Assembly: GCA_003165465.1 (NCBI GenBank)
Contig: PLUM01000075.1
Span: 42,868-79,255 of the forward strand
Length of the DNA: 36,388 bases
Direction: 5' to 3'
Origin: Acidobacteriota bacterium
GTDB taxonomy: Bacteria; Acidobacteriota; Terriglobia; Acidiferrales; UBA7541
Under the pieces are notes generated by a model, which saw only the letters and a program-made list of their open reading frames with translations, was not told the origin of the DNA and searched no databases. Of the stretch, positions 5,742 through 13,000 are shown piece after piece (position 1 is the stretch's first letter; each line of letters opens with the position of its first letter). Position numbers and translations under genes: made by a program.

Positions 5742-8129
5742 ATGAGCGACTTGCTTTTTACTGGCAGAGGACTTGGCAGCGCATTTTCACAATTCCGAAA
5801 GGTTGCAATGCTGGCTGGCGCGCTGGCGCTGGTCGTGCCGCTTGCGGTCTCCGCGCAAAGCGTTGCCGTGCAATCGCGGATTTCCGCGCCGATTGACGAG
5901 AGCCGCCTCATGACGCTGTCCGGCAATGTGCATCCGCTGGCGCGCGCGGAAAACGACCAGGGCAAGGCCGCTCCCACGCTCCCGATGGAGCGCATCACGA
6001 TGGTGTTTCAGCAGACGGCGGCGCAGAAGGCCGACCTCGCGAACCTACTCGCCGCGCAGCAAAATACGACGTCGCCCAGCTTCCATCAATGGCTCACGCC
6101 ACAGCAATACGGCGATCGGTTTGGCGTTTCGCAAGCCGATATGGAGACGGTCGCGGCCTGGCTGCAGACCCGCGGATTCACCGTGGTGGAATCCCCCGCA
6201 AGCAGGAACCTCATCGTTTTTAACGGGACGGCCACGCAAATCGAAGCCGCGTTTCACACCGAAATTCACAATTACGCGACCGGCGACAGGAAATTTTACG
6301 CCAATTCCGCCGAGCCTTCCGTGCCCGCCGCACTGGCCGGGATGGTCTCGGGGTTTCGCGGGCTTAATAATTATTTATTGAAACCACGGTCGATGAAAAA
6401 GAATCCGATGAGCGGCGTTCCGCAGCCGGAATTCACGTCCAGCATTTCGGGGAATAATTTCGTGGCGCCCGGCGATTTTGCCATGATTTACGACTTGAAC
6501 CCCTTGTACAGTGCCAGCCCGGCGATTGATGGTACGGGGCAAACAATCGTTGTTGTTGGCCAGTCGAATGTTGTGCTGGCGGATATTGCGGCATTTCGGA
6601 CTGCTGCGGGACTGCCCAATAATCTTGTTACAAATCTGCCACTTACCGTGACTCTAGTTCCGACCTCGACCGATCCCGGCGTCCTCAACAGTACTGGCGA
6701 CGAGCAAGAGTCCAGCCTCGATATCGAGTGGTCCGGCGCGGTGGCGAAAAATGCGACGATTCATTTCGTATATTCTGGCAACGGAGCCATAGACGCCCTG
6801 CAATATGCCGTCACCAATAATTTAGCGCCGGTGATCAGCATCAGCTATGGCGGGTGCGAGCAGACATATACCTCCGCCGAGATTGACGCTTTTGTCGCCG
6901 CAGCGCAGCAGGCGAATGCCCAGGGCACTACAATCGTTTCGGCCGCCGGAGACGGTGGCGGCACCGACTGCGACAGCGACATGGGGAATTATCCCGCGAT
7001 TTTAGGCCTGAATGTCGACTTTCCGAGCAGCATGCCCTACGTGACGGGAGTGGGAGGCACGGAATTCAACGAGGGGAATGGCGCGTATTGGCATCCGCAA
7101 AGTACGACGGACATACTGACTTCGGCATTGTCGTACATTCCCGAAATAGTTTGGAACGATACTCTGGCACAGAGTCAGTTGTCGGCCGGAGGCGGTGGCG
7201 CAAGTTCGGTCTTCGGCAAGCCCTCCTGGCAGACCGGAACCGGGGTTCCCGCCGATGGCGTTCGCGACGTTCCCGACGTTTCAATCAATGCGTCGAATTT
7301 CCACGATTCGTACCTTGTTTGCGATCAGTTTCAGCCGACGGGGTCCACCATCTACACGTCGAGCTGCCTCAACGGGACATTTCGATACTCGGACACTAGT
7401 TTGCAGGCATTCGGTGGCACGTCATTTGGAGCGCCAACATTAGCGGGAATTGTGGCGCTGATCAATCAGAAGACGGGTTCCGCAGGGCAGGGAAACATCA
7501 ACTATATTCTGTATCCTCTGTCAGCCAGTAAGCCGACGGCATTTCACGACATTAGTACGGGATCTGGAGACAACAAAAGCCCTTGCCTGTCGGGGACCCA
7601 GGATTGTCCAAGCGGCGGCTCGATAGGTTTCGTTGCGGGCCCTGGCTACGATCAGGCGACGGGTTTAGGCTCGATTGACGCAAATATTTTGGTCACCTCG
7701 TGGGCCAGCGTCAGCACCGGTTCGACGCCCACGCTGACTTCCATCAGCCCTACGTCCGCCACAGCAGGCTCTGGCCCCTTTACGTTGACCGCGACGGGAA
7801 CCAACTTTTCCCTGACAAATCCGCAGATTCTTTGGAATGGGTCCACCGCAGGCGTCACGATGATATCTGGGGGCACAGCAACATCTATCTCGGCGACCAT
7901 TTCAGGCTCGCTGGTGGCTTATGGAACGGGCACAACCACCCTAACCCCCGGCGCACCCGACATGGTTTCCGTCACGGACGATGCGGCTAAGGCCGGGGAA
8001 TCTTCGGCATCGCTACCGTTTACAGTGACTAGCACGGCGCCGTTGAACGACCTGATCGGGAACGCGATTCCGATTACATCCTTCCCTTCACAAGCCCCGT
8101 GGACAATTCCGCGGCGACACAGTCCCTGA
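5742..8129 (+). CDS. Secreted S53 (sedolisin/kumamolisin) protease with Ig-like domain, N-terminal part of a frameshifted gene
   Basis: A serine-carboxyl protease that matures by removing its prodomain, usually at acid pH outside the cell. A signal peptide (about 1-38, ending AVSAQ) is followed by the pro-kumamolisin domain (about 48-205) and the S53 catalytic domain (about 230-655). The catalytic set is complete: Glu323 and Asp327 (ESSLD), Asp404 (SAAGDGG) and Ser561 (GGTSFGAP). A calcium site is suggested by HDISTGSGD (602-610). An IPT/TIG-like Ig domain follows (about 660-760). The frame breaks after codon 779: the last 16 residues, up to the stop at 8129, are out of register, and the true C-terminus continues in the frame of the next entry. 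Start: GAGGAG sits 6 bases before the ATG. Confidence 0.93.
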   Translation: MSDLLFTGRGLGSAFSQFRKVAMLAGALALVVPLAVSAQSVAVQSRISAPIDESRLMTLSGNVHPLARAENDQGKAAPTLPMERITMVFQQTAAQKADLANLLAAQQNTTSPSFHQWLTPQQYGDRFGVSQADMETVAAWLQTRGFTVVESPASRNLIVFNGTATQIEAAFHTEIHNYATGDRKFYANSAEPSVPAALAGMVSGFRGLNNYLLKPRSMKKNPMSGVPQPEFTSSISGNNFVAPGDFAMIYDLNPLYSASPAIDGTGQTIVVVGQSNVVLADIAAFRTAAGLPNNLVTNLPLTVTLVPTSTDPGVLNSTGDEQESSLDIEWSGAVAKNATIHFVYSGNGAIDALQYAVTNNLAPVISISYGGCEQTYTSAEIDAFVAAAQQANAQGTTIVSAAGDGGGTDCDSDMGNYPAILGLNVDFPSSMPYVTGVGGTEFNEGNGAYWHPQSTTDILTSALSYIPEIVWNDTLAQSQLSAGGGGASSVFGKPSWQTGTGVPADGVRDVPDVSINASNFHDSYLVCDQFQPTGSTIYTSSCLNGTFRYSDTSLQAFGGTSFGAPTLAGIVALINQKTGSAGQGNINYILYPLSASKPTAFHDISTGSGDNKSPCLSGTQDCPSGGSIGFVAGPGYDQATGLGSIDANILVTSWASVSTGSTPTLTSISPTSATAGSGPFTLTATGTNFSLTNPQILWNGSTAGVTMISGGTATSISATISGSLVAYGTGTTTLTPGAPDMVSVTDDAAKAGESSASLPFTVTSTAPLNDLIGNAIPITSFPSQAPWTIPRRHSP

Positions 8130-8953
8130 CCGATCCTGTTCCTCCTTGCGTTGTGGGAAGCCAAAATCCGGATACCAAGACCGTATGGTGGTCGCTTAAC
8201 CTCACAACGACGCAATCGGTTATTTTATCCACGCTTGGCAGCGCGTATGACACGACTCTCTCGGTGTGGTCAGGAACATCTCCAAACTTGGTCAATGTGG
8301 CCTGCAATGACGATGTTTCCAGCGGGCTATACACGCAGTCCTTGCTCTCGTTTACGGCGATGGCGGGTACACAGTATTACATCATGGTCGCGCCTTTTGG
8401 ACCGCCGGATCCGGTTGCGGATCAGGCGGGCGGCAAAACCGTTCTGACCGCCAGGCTCGGGAATCTGAACGCCCTCACCGCCTCGCCTCTTTCGCAGACG
8501 GTCTCCGCAGGATCTTCGGCGATGTATATGATTACGAACAATGCGAGCGTTCCATCCGTCCTGACCTGTTCGGGATTGCCCCAGGGCACGGCTTGCGGAG
8601 CTGTAACCGTTCCTGCAAATTCGACCGCTTCCTTGGTCATCACGACCACTTCGCGTGCCATGATCGTTCCGCCATCGATCGCGAAGAGGCCGTTCCACAG
8701 GGACCAGTGGCCGGGAGTGCTGTTGGTTCTGGGGATTTCGGCCATTGCCCTCATTGCTGCGCGCAGGCGGCGCGTGTTTGCGTTGGTTCCGCTGGGCACG
8801 CTTGCGATTGTGCTGATTTTATTCGCGGCGGGTTGCGGTTCCTCCAACAGTGGAACTTCCGGGAACCCCAATGGGACGCCCGCGGGGACTTACATAATCA
8901 CCGTGACCGGATCAGCGTCGCAGCAGATCACCGTCACATTAATCGTGAATTAG
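8099..8953 (+). CDS. C-terminal part of the sedolisin gene, in a shifted frame: sugar-binding-like domain, Ig-like segment, C-terminal helix pair
   Basis: This frame continues the protease. Adding one base after 8080 joins the upstream frame directly to LPFTSPVDNSAAT, the usual beginning of a beta-sandwich domain (pre-peptidase C-terminal type: VDNSAAT, then TVWWSLN, LSVWSGT, NVACNDD, YYIMVAP). An Ig-like segment follows. Then come a hydrophobic helix (WPGVLLVLGISAIALIA), a basic turn (ARRRR), a second helix ending in the lipobox-like LFAAGCGSS, and a last short segment (GTPAGTYIITVTG) typical of Ig-like strands. The GTG at 8099 is only the first possible start in this frame and has no ribosome site, so it is unlikely to be a separate gene. 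The intact product would be about 1070 residues. Whether the break is real or an assembly error is not known. Confidence 0.75.
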   Translation: MDNSAATQSLTDPVPPCVVGSQNPDTKTVWWSLNLTTTQSVILSTLGSAYDTTLSVWSGTSPNLVNVACNDDVSSGLYTQSLLSFTAMAGTQYYIMVAPFGPPDPVADQAGGKTVLTARLGNLNALTASPLSQTVSAGSSAMYMITNNASVPSVLTCSGLPQGTACGAVTVPANSTASLVITTTSRAMIVPPSIAKRPFHRDQWPGVLLVLGISAIALIAARRRRVFALVPLGTLAIVLILFAAGCGSSNSGTSGNPNGTPAGTYIITVTGSASQQITVTLIVN

Positions 8954-8973
8954 CGCACATGGCGGATGGTTGC

Positions 8974-9422
8974 GTAGCACAGGCTTCAGCCGGCGTGGTT
9001 TTGCCTTTAGCTTTTTTTGGGTGCCCCATCCTTCGCGCCTTTTGCAAAGGGTGGGTCCGCAGCGCACAGGCGACACTCGCTCTTACCCGCTAGCACAGGC
9101 TCCAGAGCCCGCGTAGTCATTCGATTTCGAAAGGGTCTGCGGCTAAACAGCTTGCGGAAAAAGGCCTTCCTTCGGCTAATCCACACGAAGCGGAGGGACC
9201 CACCCTTCGCAAAAAGCGCGAAGGATGGGGCACCCACGGAAAGAGAGAGATTCCTCGAAGGTTACTGCATGGATGAGGCCGTGCCCTGCAAAGATGTTCC
9301 AGTTGTCACACAGGCTCAACAGCCTGCGTTCTTTTGACTTTCGCACGCCACAAATCAAAAACCACACAGGCTTTCGCGACGCGGGAGTTTGCCTTGCCAC
9401 GCCTGCGTGAAGCCTGTGCTAC
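8974..9422. repeat. Repeat cluster between the sedolisin gene and thiG
   Basis: About 450 bases made almost entirely of repeat units. It starts GTAGCACAGGCTTCAGCC and ends AGCCTGTGCTAC, the family's outer arms. In between lie a 40-base inverted repeat pair (9019-9058 and 9196-9235), a segment related to the composite at 4221 and 19242 (TTCGAAAGGGTCTGCGGCTAAA, GCCGTGCCCTGCAAAGATGTTCC) and ACACAGGCTCAACAGCCTGCGTTC. No gene is supported here. Open frames across it are by-products of the repeats. Confidence 0.85.
9019..9235. mobile_element. MITE-like element with 40-base terminal inverted repeats
   Basis: GGGTGCCCCATCCTTCGCGC... at 9019-9058 and its inverted copy at 9196-9235 match at 38 of 40 positions and enclose 137 bases with no coding capacity. 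Size and structure fit a non-autonomous miniature element. No target-site duplication could be confirmed, because it sits inside other repeats, and no transposase is in the window. Confidence 0.5.
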
Positions 9423-9462
9423 GGCGCTCGGCCGCGATACAATGAATCCCGGGAGAACTGTA

Positions 9463-10239
9463 ATGAGCGATGAACTGGTGATTGCCGGGCGCGCGTTTCG
9501 TTCGCGCCTGATTGTGGGCACGGGAAAATACCGCAGTTTTCAGGAGATGGCGCGGGCGCACGCGGCTTCGGGCGCGGACATGGTGACGGTGGCGGTGCGC
9601 AGGGTAAACCTCACCGACAAGACGAAGGAATCGCTGCTCGACTTCATCGACCGCGAGAAGATTTTTATTTTGCCGAACACGGCCGGGTGCTACAACGCCG
9701 ACGAGGCCGTGCGTACGGCGCGCCTTGGCCGCGAAGTGGGCCTTTCCAACTGGGTGAAGCTCGAAGTGATCGGCGACCAGCAGACGCTGTTCCCGGACAC
9801 CGAGGAACTGGTGCGCGCGACGCAGATTCTCGTGAAAGAGGGTTTCGTCGTGCTGCCCTATACGAATGACGATCTGGTGGTTGCGCGCAAGCTGATTGAC
9901 GCGGGCGCGGCGGCCGTCATGCCGCTCGGCGCGCCAATCGGGTCCGGCCTGGGAATTCAGAACCACGCAAACCTGCGCATTCTGCGCGAGCGAATCACTG
10001 AAGTGCCGATGATCGTGGACGCGGGCGTTGGCACGGCGTCGGACGCCGCCGTGGCGATGGAGCTGGGCGCGGACGGAGTCCTGATGAACACGGCGATTGC
10101 CGAAGCGCAAGACGCGGTCCTGATGGCGGAAGCGATGCGCGACGCCGTATCCGCCGGGCGCAAGGCGTTTCTGGCTGGGCGCATGCCGAAGAAACTCTAC
10201 GCCTCGGCGTCGAGTCCGATTTCCGGCGTGGTCAGATAG
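9463..10239 (+). CDS. thiG: Thiazole synthase ThiG
   Basis: Builds the thiazole phosphate ring of thiamine from 1-deoxyxylulose 5-phosphate, dehydroglycine and the ThiS thiocarboxylate. It has 258 residues, the normal length, as a single TIM barrel. The Schiff-base lysine is Lys99 in WVKLEVIGD. The phosphate-binding loops appear as [11 protein letters not shown] and LMNTAIAEA. The frame is open upstream into the repeat cluster, but the ATG at 9463 has a GGGAG box 7 bases before it, and a TACAAT -10-like box lies at 9438. The gene stands alone: thiS, thiO/thiH and thiE are absent from the window, and I see no TPP riboswitch in the upstream gap. Confidence 0.96.
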   Translation: MSDELVIAGRAFRSRLIVGTGKYRSFQEMARAHAASGADMVTVAVRRVNLTDKTKESLLDFIDREKIFILPNTAGCYNADEAVRTARLGREVGLSNWVKLEVIGDQQTLFPDTEELVRATQILVKEGFVVLPYTNDDLVVARKLIDAGAAAVMPLGAPIGSGLGIQNHANLRILRERITEVPMIVDAGVGTASDAAVAMELGADGVLMNTAIAEAQDAVLMAEAMRDAVSAGRKAFLAGRMPKKLYASASSPISGVVR

Positions 10240-10272
10240 CGTTCGTTTCTTTCGAGGATTCAGAAACGCGAC

Positions 10273-10346
10273 AGTAGCGCGGGCTTTAGCCTGCGGGTTT
10301 TGGTCCTTGCAACGACCAAACCCCGCAGGCTGAAGCCCGCGCTACT
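10273..10346. terminator. 33-base stem hairpin repeat between convergent genes, likely two-way terminator
   Basis: Left arm 10273-10305 (AGTAGCGCGGGCTTTAGCC...) and right arm 10314-10346 match as inverted copies at 31 of 33 positions, around the 8-base loop CTTGCAAC. It lies between the ends of thiG (plus) and the CPBP gene (minus). It belongs to the interspersed repeat family. Termination in both directions is inferred from position and stem strength. There is no classical T-tract. Confidence 0.6.
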
Positions 10347-10358
10347 AATTTGCCGTTG

Positions 10359-11345
10359 TTACAACGTGCGAAACGCGAGATGCCAGACGATGTCCACCAG
10401 GGCGTGGACGATGGCGGACGCGAAAATGCTGTTCGTCTCGCGCCACGCGCGTCCATAAAAAAGTCCCGCGATGGTCGCGAGCAGGGCGTAGCGCCAGTTG
10501 GGAAACACTCCGTTATTGGCGACGTGCGCGAGGCCGAAAATGGCGGAGGCCGTGAACCAGCCGGCGGTCTCGCTGGAAAACGTACGCGAAAGGGAATTCT
10601 GCAGCAAGCCGCGAAACAATAATTCCTCAGGCCAGGCCGTCAGCAGGAAAATGGAAATCGCATCGAAGGGTAAAGATTTCCAGTGCGCCTGCGCGGGATC
10701 GAATTGGATAAAGTGCAGCCATATTCCCAGCGGGATCACGATGGCGGCGAGCAGCGCGAAGTGAACGAGGACGGCCCACACCGCGTCGCGTCCCCAAACG
10801 ATGTTGTAACCCACTCCATCAAATTGGCGCACGAATAGAAATGCGGCCAGCGCGACGCTGATCGCCAGCAGCATCGTGGCCACGGCGGCAATTGCCGGGC
10901 CGGGATAGGGCCAGAGGCCGTTGAGCAAACGCATTTTCAAGGGAAGAAAAATCGCGAGCATCGCAAGATAGTCCTGCCACGCGCCGGGCTTTGCGGCGCC
11001 GGCGGAGATCGCGAGAAGTATGGGAGTGAGCGTGTAAGCGGCGGCCAGCGCGGCACGCGGCGCCGTGAAATTATTTGTTCCCGCCAGGTAGATCAGGCAG
11101 GCAAGAAACGGTAGGATGGAAAACAGCACGCCGCCTTGAGGTCCGGCGCGGCGCGCAAAGCGTTCGCCGAAATTTCCGGCGGCAAACGACAACTGGATCG
11201 CAAGAAAAAATGCCAGCACGCACAGGGTGACGGCGTAGGCGCGCCCGCCGTATCCGTACCACGCGCCGTACACGGCCACTCCTGCGACGGCGGCGGCCCA
11301 CAGACCGAGCGCGGTCCAAACGGAAAGCTGGCGTTCGCCGGACAT
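10359..11345 (-). CDS. CPBP family intramembrane glutamic protease (CAAX protease/abortive-infection family)
   Basis: A polytopic membrane protein of 328 residues with about eight hydrophobic segments. The C-terminal half carries the CPBP motifs: PEELLFRGLL (Glu240, Glu241, Arg245), FGLAHVANN (His274) and HALVDIVWH (His314), the residues that form the Rce1-type active site. Relatives process prenylated proteins or bacteriocin/peptide precursors; here the substrate is unknown. I chose the ATG at 11345 over an in-frame TTG 24 bases upstream. It diverges from the acyltransferase gene across a 91-base gap and ends against the hairpin repeat. Confidence 0.88.
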   Translation of the reverse strand: MSGERQLSVWTALGLWAAAVAGVAVYGAWYGYGGRAYAVTLCVLAFFLAIQLSFAAGNFGERFARRAGPQGGVLFSILPFLACLIYLAGTNNFTAPRAALAAAYTLTPILLAISAGAAKPGAWQDYLAMLAIFLPLKMRLLNGLWPYPGPAIAAVATMLLAISVALAAFLFVRQFDGVGYNIVWGRDAVWAVLVHFALLAAIVIPLGIWLHFIQFDPAQAHWKSLPFDAISIFLLTAWPEELLFRGLLQNSLSRTFSSETAGWFTASAIFGLAHVANNGVFPNWRYALLATIAGLFYGRAWRETNSIFASAIVHALVDIVWHLAFRTL

Positions 11346-11436
11346 GGCACGATAGTGTAGCGCACTCAATGGGCGCGAGCTGCGGTTGAACAGGTTGCAG
11401 ACTTCTTCCGCAATCTGTGAAGCCCTCTAAATTGGA

Positions 11437-12588
11437 ATGACACCGATGGCGGAGAAGACCACAAAGCGAATTGCCTACATCGACTGGCTGAGGGGACTTG
11501 CGTGTCTCGTGATGTTTCAGACGCACTGTTACGATTCATGGCTCGGCGGCGCGGCTCGTGACGGCGTATTTCTCAGGATGTCGCAGATTGGCGGCACGCT
11601 GCCCGCGCCCTTATTTCTTTTTCTCGCGGGCATTTCCTTTGCGCTGGTCACGGACAAGTTGCGCGGGAAGGGCGTACCGGCCGACGAAATCGCGCGCACG
11701 ACGATCCTGCGCGGCGGCGAAATATTTCTTCTCGCCATGCTTTTCCGCGTGCAGGAGTTTCTGCTCGGCCTGTCGTCCGCTCGCTGGGCGGACCTGCTGC
11801 GCGTGGACGTTCTGAATGTGATTGGCGTATCGCTCATGCTGATGGGCGTGGCCTGCCGGATTGCGGCCGTGGGAGGATCTACCGGAGTTTCCGGAGTTTC
11901 GCGGTTGCGGCGCGCGACGATCCTGACGGCGATGGTTTGCGTCGCCGGGATTGCGCTGCTCACTCCGCCGCTATGGACCAGTTGGCGGTCGCATTTTCTT
12001 CCTTGGTGGCTCGAATCGTATGTCAACGGGGTTCACACGTTCGGCACGCCGCAGCCCTGGCTGTTTCCCATTTTCCCGTGGGCCGCATTCGCGTTTGTGG
12101 GATTGGCGGCGGGATCGCTTCTGCTATTTGCATGGGCGCGAAAAAACGAAGCGCTTGCGATTACGCTTGCCGGAGCGGGCGGCGCTTCGCTCATCGCTCT
12201 TGGGGTGTGGCTGGATGAGCGCCCCCTGCGGCTGTATGCCACGTACGATTTTTGGCACACCAGTCCGAATTTCTTTCTGATTCGCGCGGGAGTCGTGTTG
12301 ATTGTTTTATTTCTGGGATATGTGTGGTGTCGATGGGGAGCGGGGGAGTGGGGCTTTAGTCCGCTGATCGAAATGGGCAAGTGTTCGCTGCTGGTCTACT
12401 GGGTCCATCTCGAGTTCGTTTATGGCGGGCTTTCCATTGTGCACAAGCGCGGCGTGGGCGTGCGGACGGCCACGCTTGGGCTGATTGTAATTTTTGTCGC
12501 GATGACCGTGCTGGCGGCGGCGCGCAACCGGTATCCACGGTGGAAACCGCAAATGCTGGCGTTTTTCCGGGGCGCGGAGCGGGCCTGA
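11437..12588 (+). CDS. Multi-pass membrane acyltransferase-like protein, DUF1624 (heparan-alpha-glucosaminide N-acetyltransferase family)
   Basis: A 383-residue integral membrane protein with about ten transmembrane helices. It opens with RIAYIDWLRGLACLVMFQTH, the typical start of DUF1624/YeiB-like acyltransferases, where the DxLRG motif and the His at the end of the first helix are conserved. A second conserved patch, PAPLFLFLAGISFAL, follows in helix 2. Relatives move acetyl groups across the membrane onto sugars. The true acceptor here is unknown. A second ATG at 11446 is equally possible, as neither has a clear ribosome site. Its TGA ends at the first base of a repeat. Confidence 0.75.
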   Translation: MTPMAEKTTKRIAYIDWLRGLACLVMFQTHCYDSWLGGAARDGVFLRMSQIGGTLPAPLFLFLAGISFALVTDKLRGKGVPADEIARTTILRGGEIFLLAMLFRVQEFLLGLSSARWADLLRVDVLNVIGVSLMLMGVACRIAAVGGSTGVSGVSRLRRATILTAMVCVAGIALLTPPLWTSWRSHFLPWWLESYVNGVHTFGTPQPWLFPIFPWAAFAFVGLAAGSLLLFAWARKNEALAITLAGAGGASLIALGVWLDERPLRLYATYDFWHTSPNFFLIRAGVVLIVLFLGYVWCRWGAGEWGFSPLIEMGKCSLLVYWVHLEFVYGGLSIVHKRGVGVRTATLGLIVIFVAMTVLAAARNRYPRWKPQMLAFFRGAERA

Positions 12589-12660
12589 GTAGCGCAGGCT
12601 GAAGCCTGCGGGTATTCGTGCATCCAAGCGTAAAACTCGCAGGCTGAAGCCCGCGCTACT
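12588..12660. repeat. Interspersed inverted repeat between convergent genes
   Basis: Outer arms AGTAGCGCAGGCTGAAGCCTGCGGG and CTCGCAGGCTGAAGCCCGCGCTACT face each other around a TATTCGTGCATCCAAGCGTAAAA spacer; a similar spacer occurs in the copy at 19178. The last five bases contain the TAG stop of the ftsB gene on the minus strand, and the first base is the last base of the upstream gene. It probably serves as a two-way terminator. Confidence 0.85.
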
Positions 12661-13000
12661 TGGCGACTGTCTTGGCTGTGTCGGGAAGTTTGAAAATCAT
12701 TTCGCCGGGGCGCGCGAGGCCCATTTCCTCGCGTGCGATACGTTCGATGGAGCCGGGATCGGTCTTTAGCGAATTGACCTGTTCGGTCAGAGATTTGTTT
12801 TCGTCGTTCACCTTCTGGATTTGTTCCTGAACCTGCTGGATCTCTTTCTGCGTGCGGCGCATGGCGATGAATCCGTGCGGACCGAAAACGTCGTGCACCA
12901 GCAGCGCAAACAGCGCGAGGCCCAGGATCTGCCGCGTATGTTGCCGCACATACGGGCGGGGATCGCTGAGAGAAATGTTGCGGATTTGTTCCCGTGTCAT
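12656..13000 (-). CDS. ftsB: Septum formation initiator protein, FtsB/DivIC family
   Basis: A small bitopic division protein of 114 residues: a cytoplasmic N-terminus, one membrane helix (about 28-40, LGLALFALLVHDV), then a coiled coil (about 48-82, with repeated QxxQxxI spacing), and the conserved end IAREEMGLARPGE. FtsB-type proteins join FtsL and FtsQ to activate septal wall synthesis. The ATG at 13000 shares its A with the TGA of the upstream phosphohexomutase gene, so it is translationally coupled to it. The frame is open much further upstream, but that is only the mutase gene read in another phase. The TAG stop lies in the end of a repeat element. Confidence 0.9.
   Translation of the reverse strand: MTREQIRNISLSDPRPYVRQHTRQILGLALFALLVHDVFGPHGFIAMRRTQKEIQQVQEQIQKVNDENKSLTEQVNSLKTDPGSIERIAREEMGLARPGEMIFKLPDTAKTVAK

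Noticed and set aside
8073-8101. Programmed ribosomal frameshift in the sedolisin gene
   Set aside because: No X XXY YYZ slippery heptamer or downstream pseudoknot is evident, and the family is normally made from one frame. Mutation or assembly error is simpler.
9334-9462. An upstream start for thiG
   Set aside because: The extra 43 codons are repeat sequence. A ribosome site and family length support the ATG at 9463.
8950-9463. A TPP riboswitch in front of thiG
   Set aside because: The gap is filled with repeats, and I could not see the conserved CUGAGA and related core elements in the right order.
10359-12588. A phage-defence (Abi) system based on the CPBP protein
   Set aside because: CPBP proteins are often labelled Abi, but the neighbours are housekeeping genes and no toxin or sensor partner is present.
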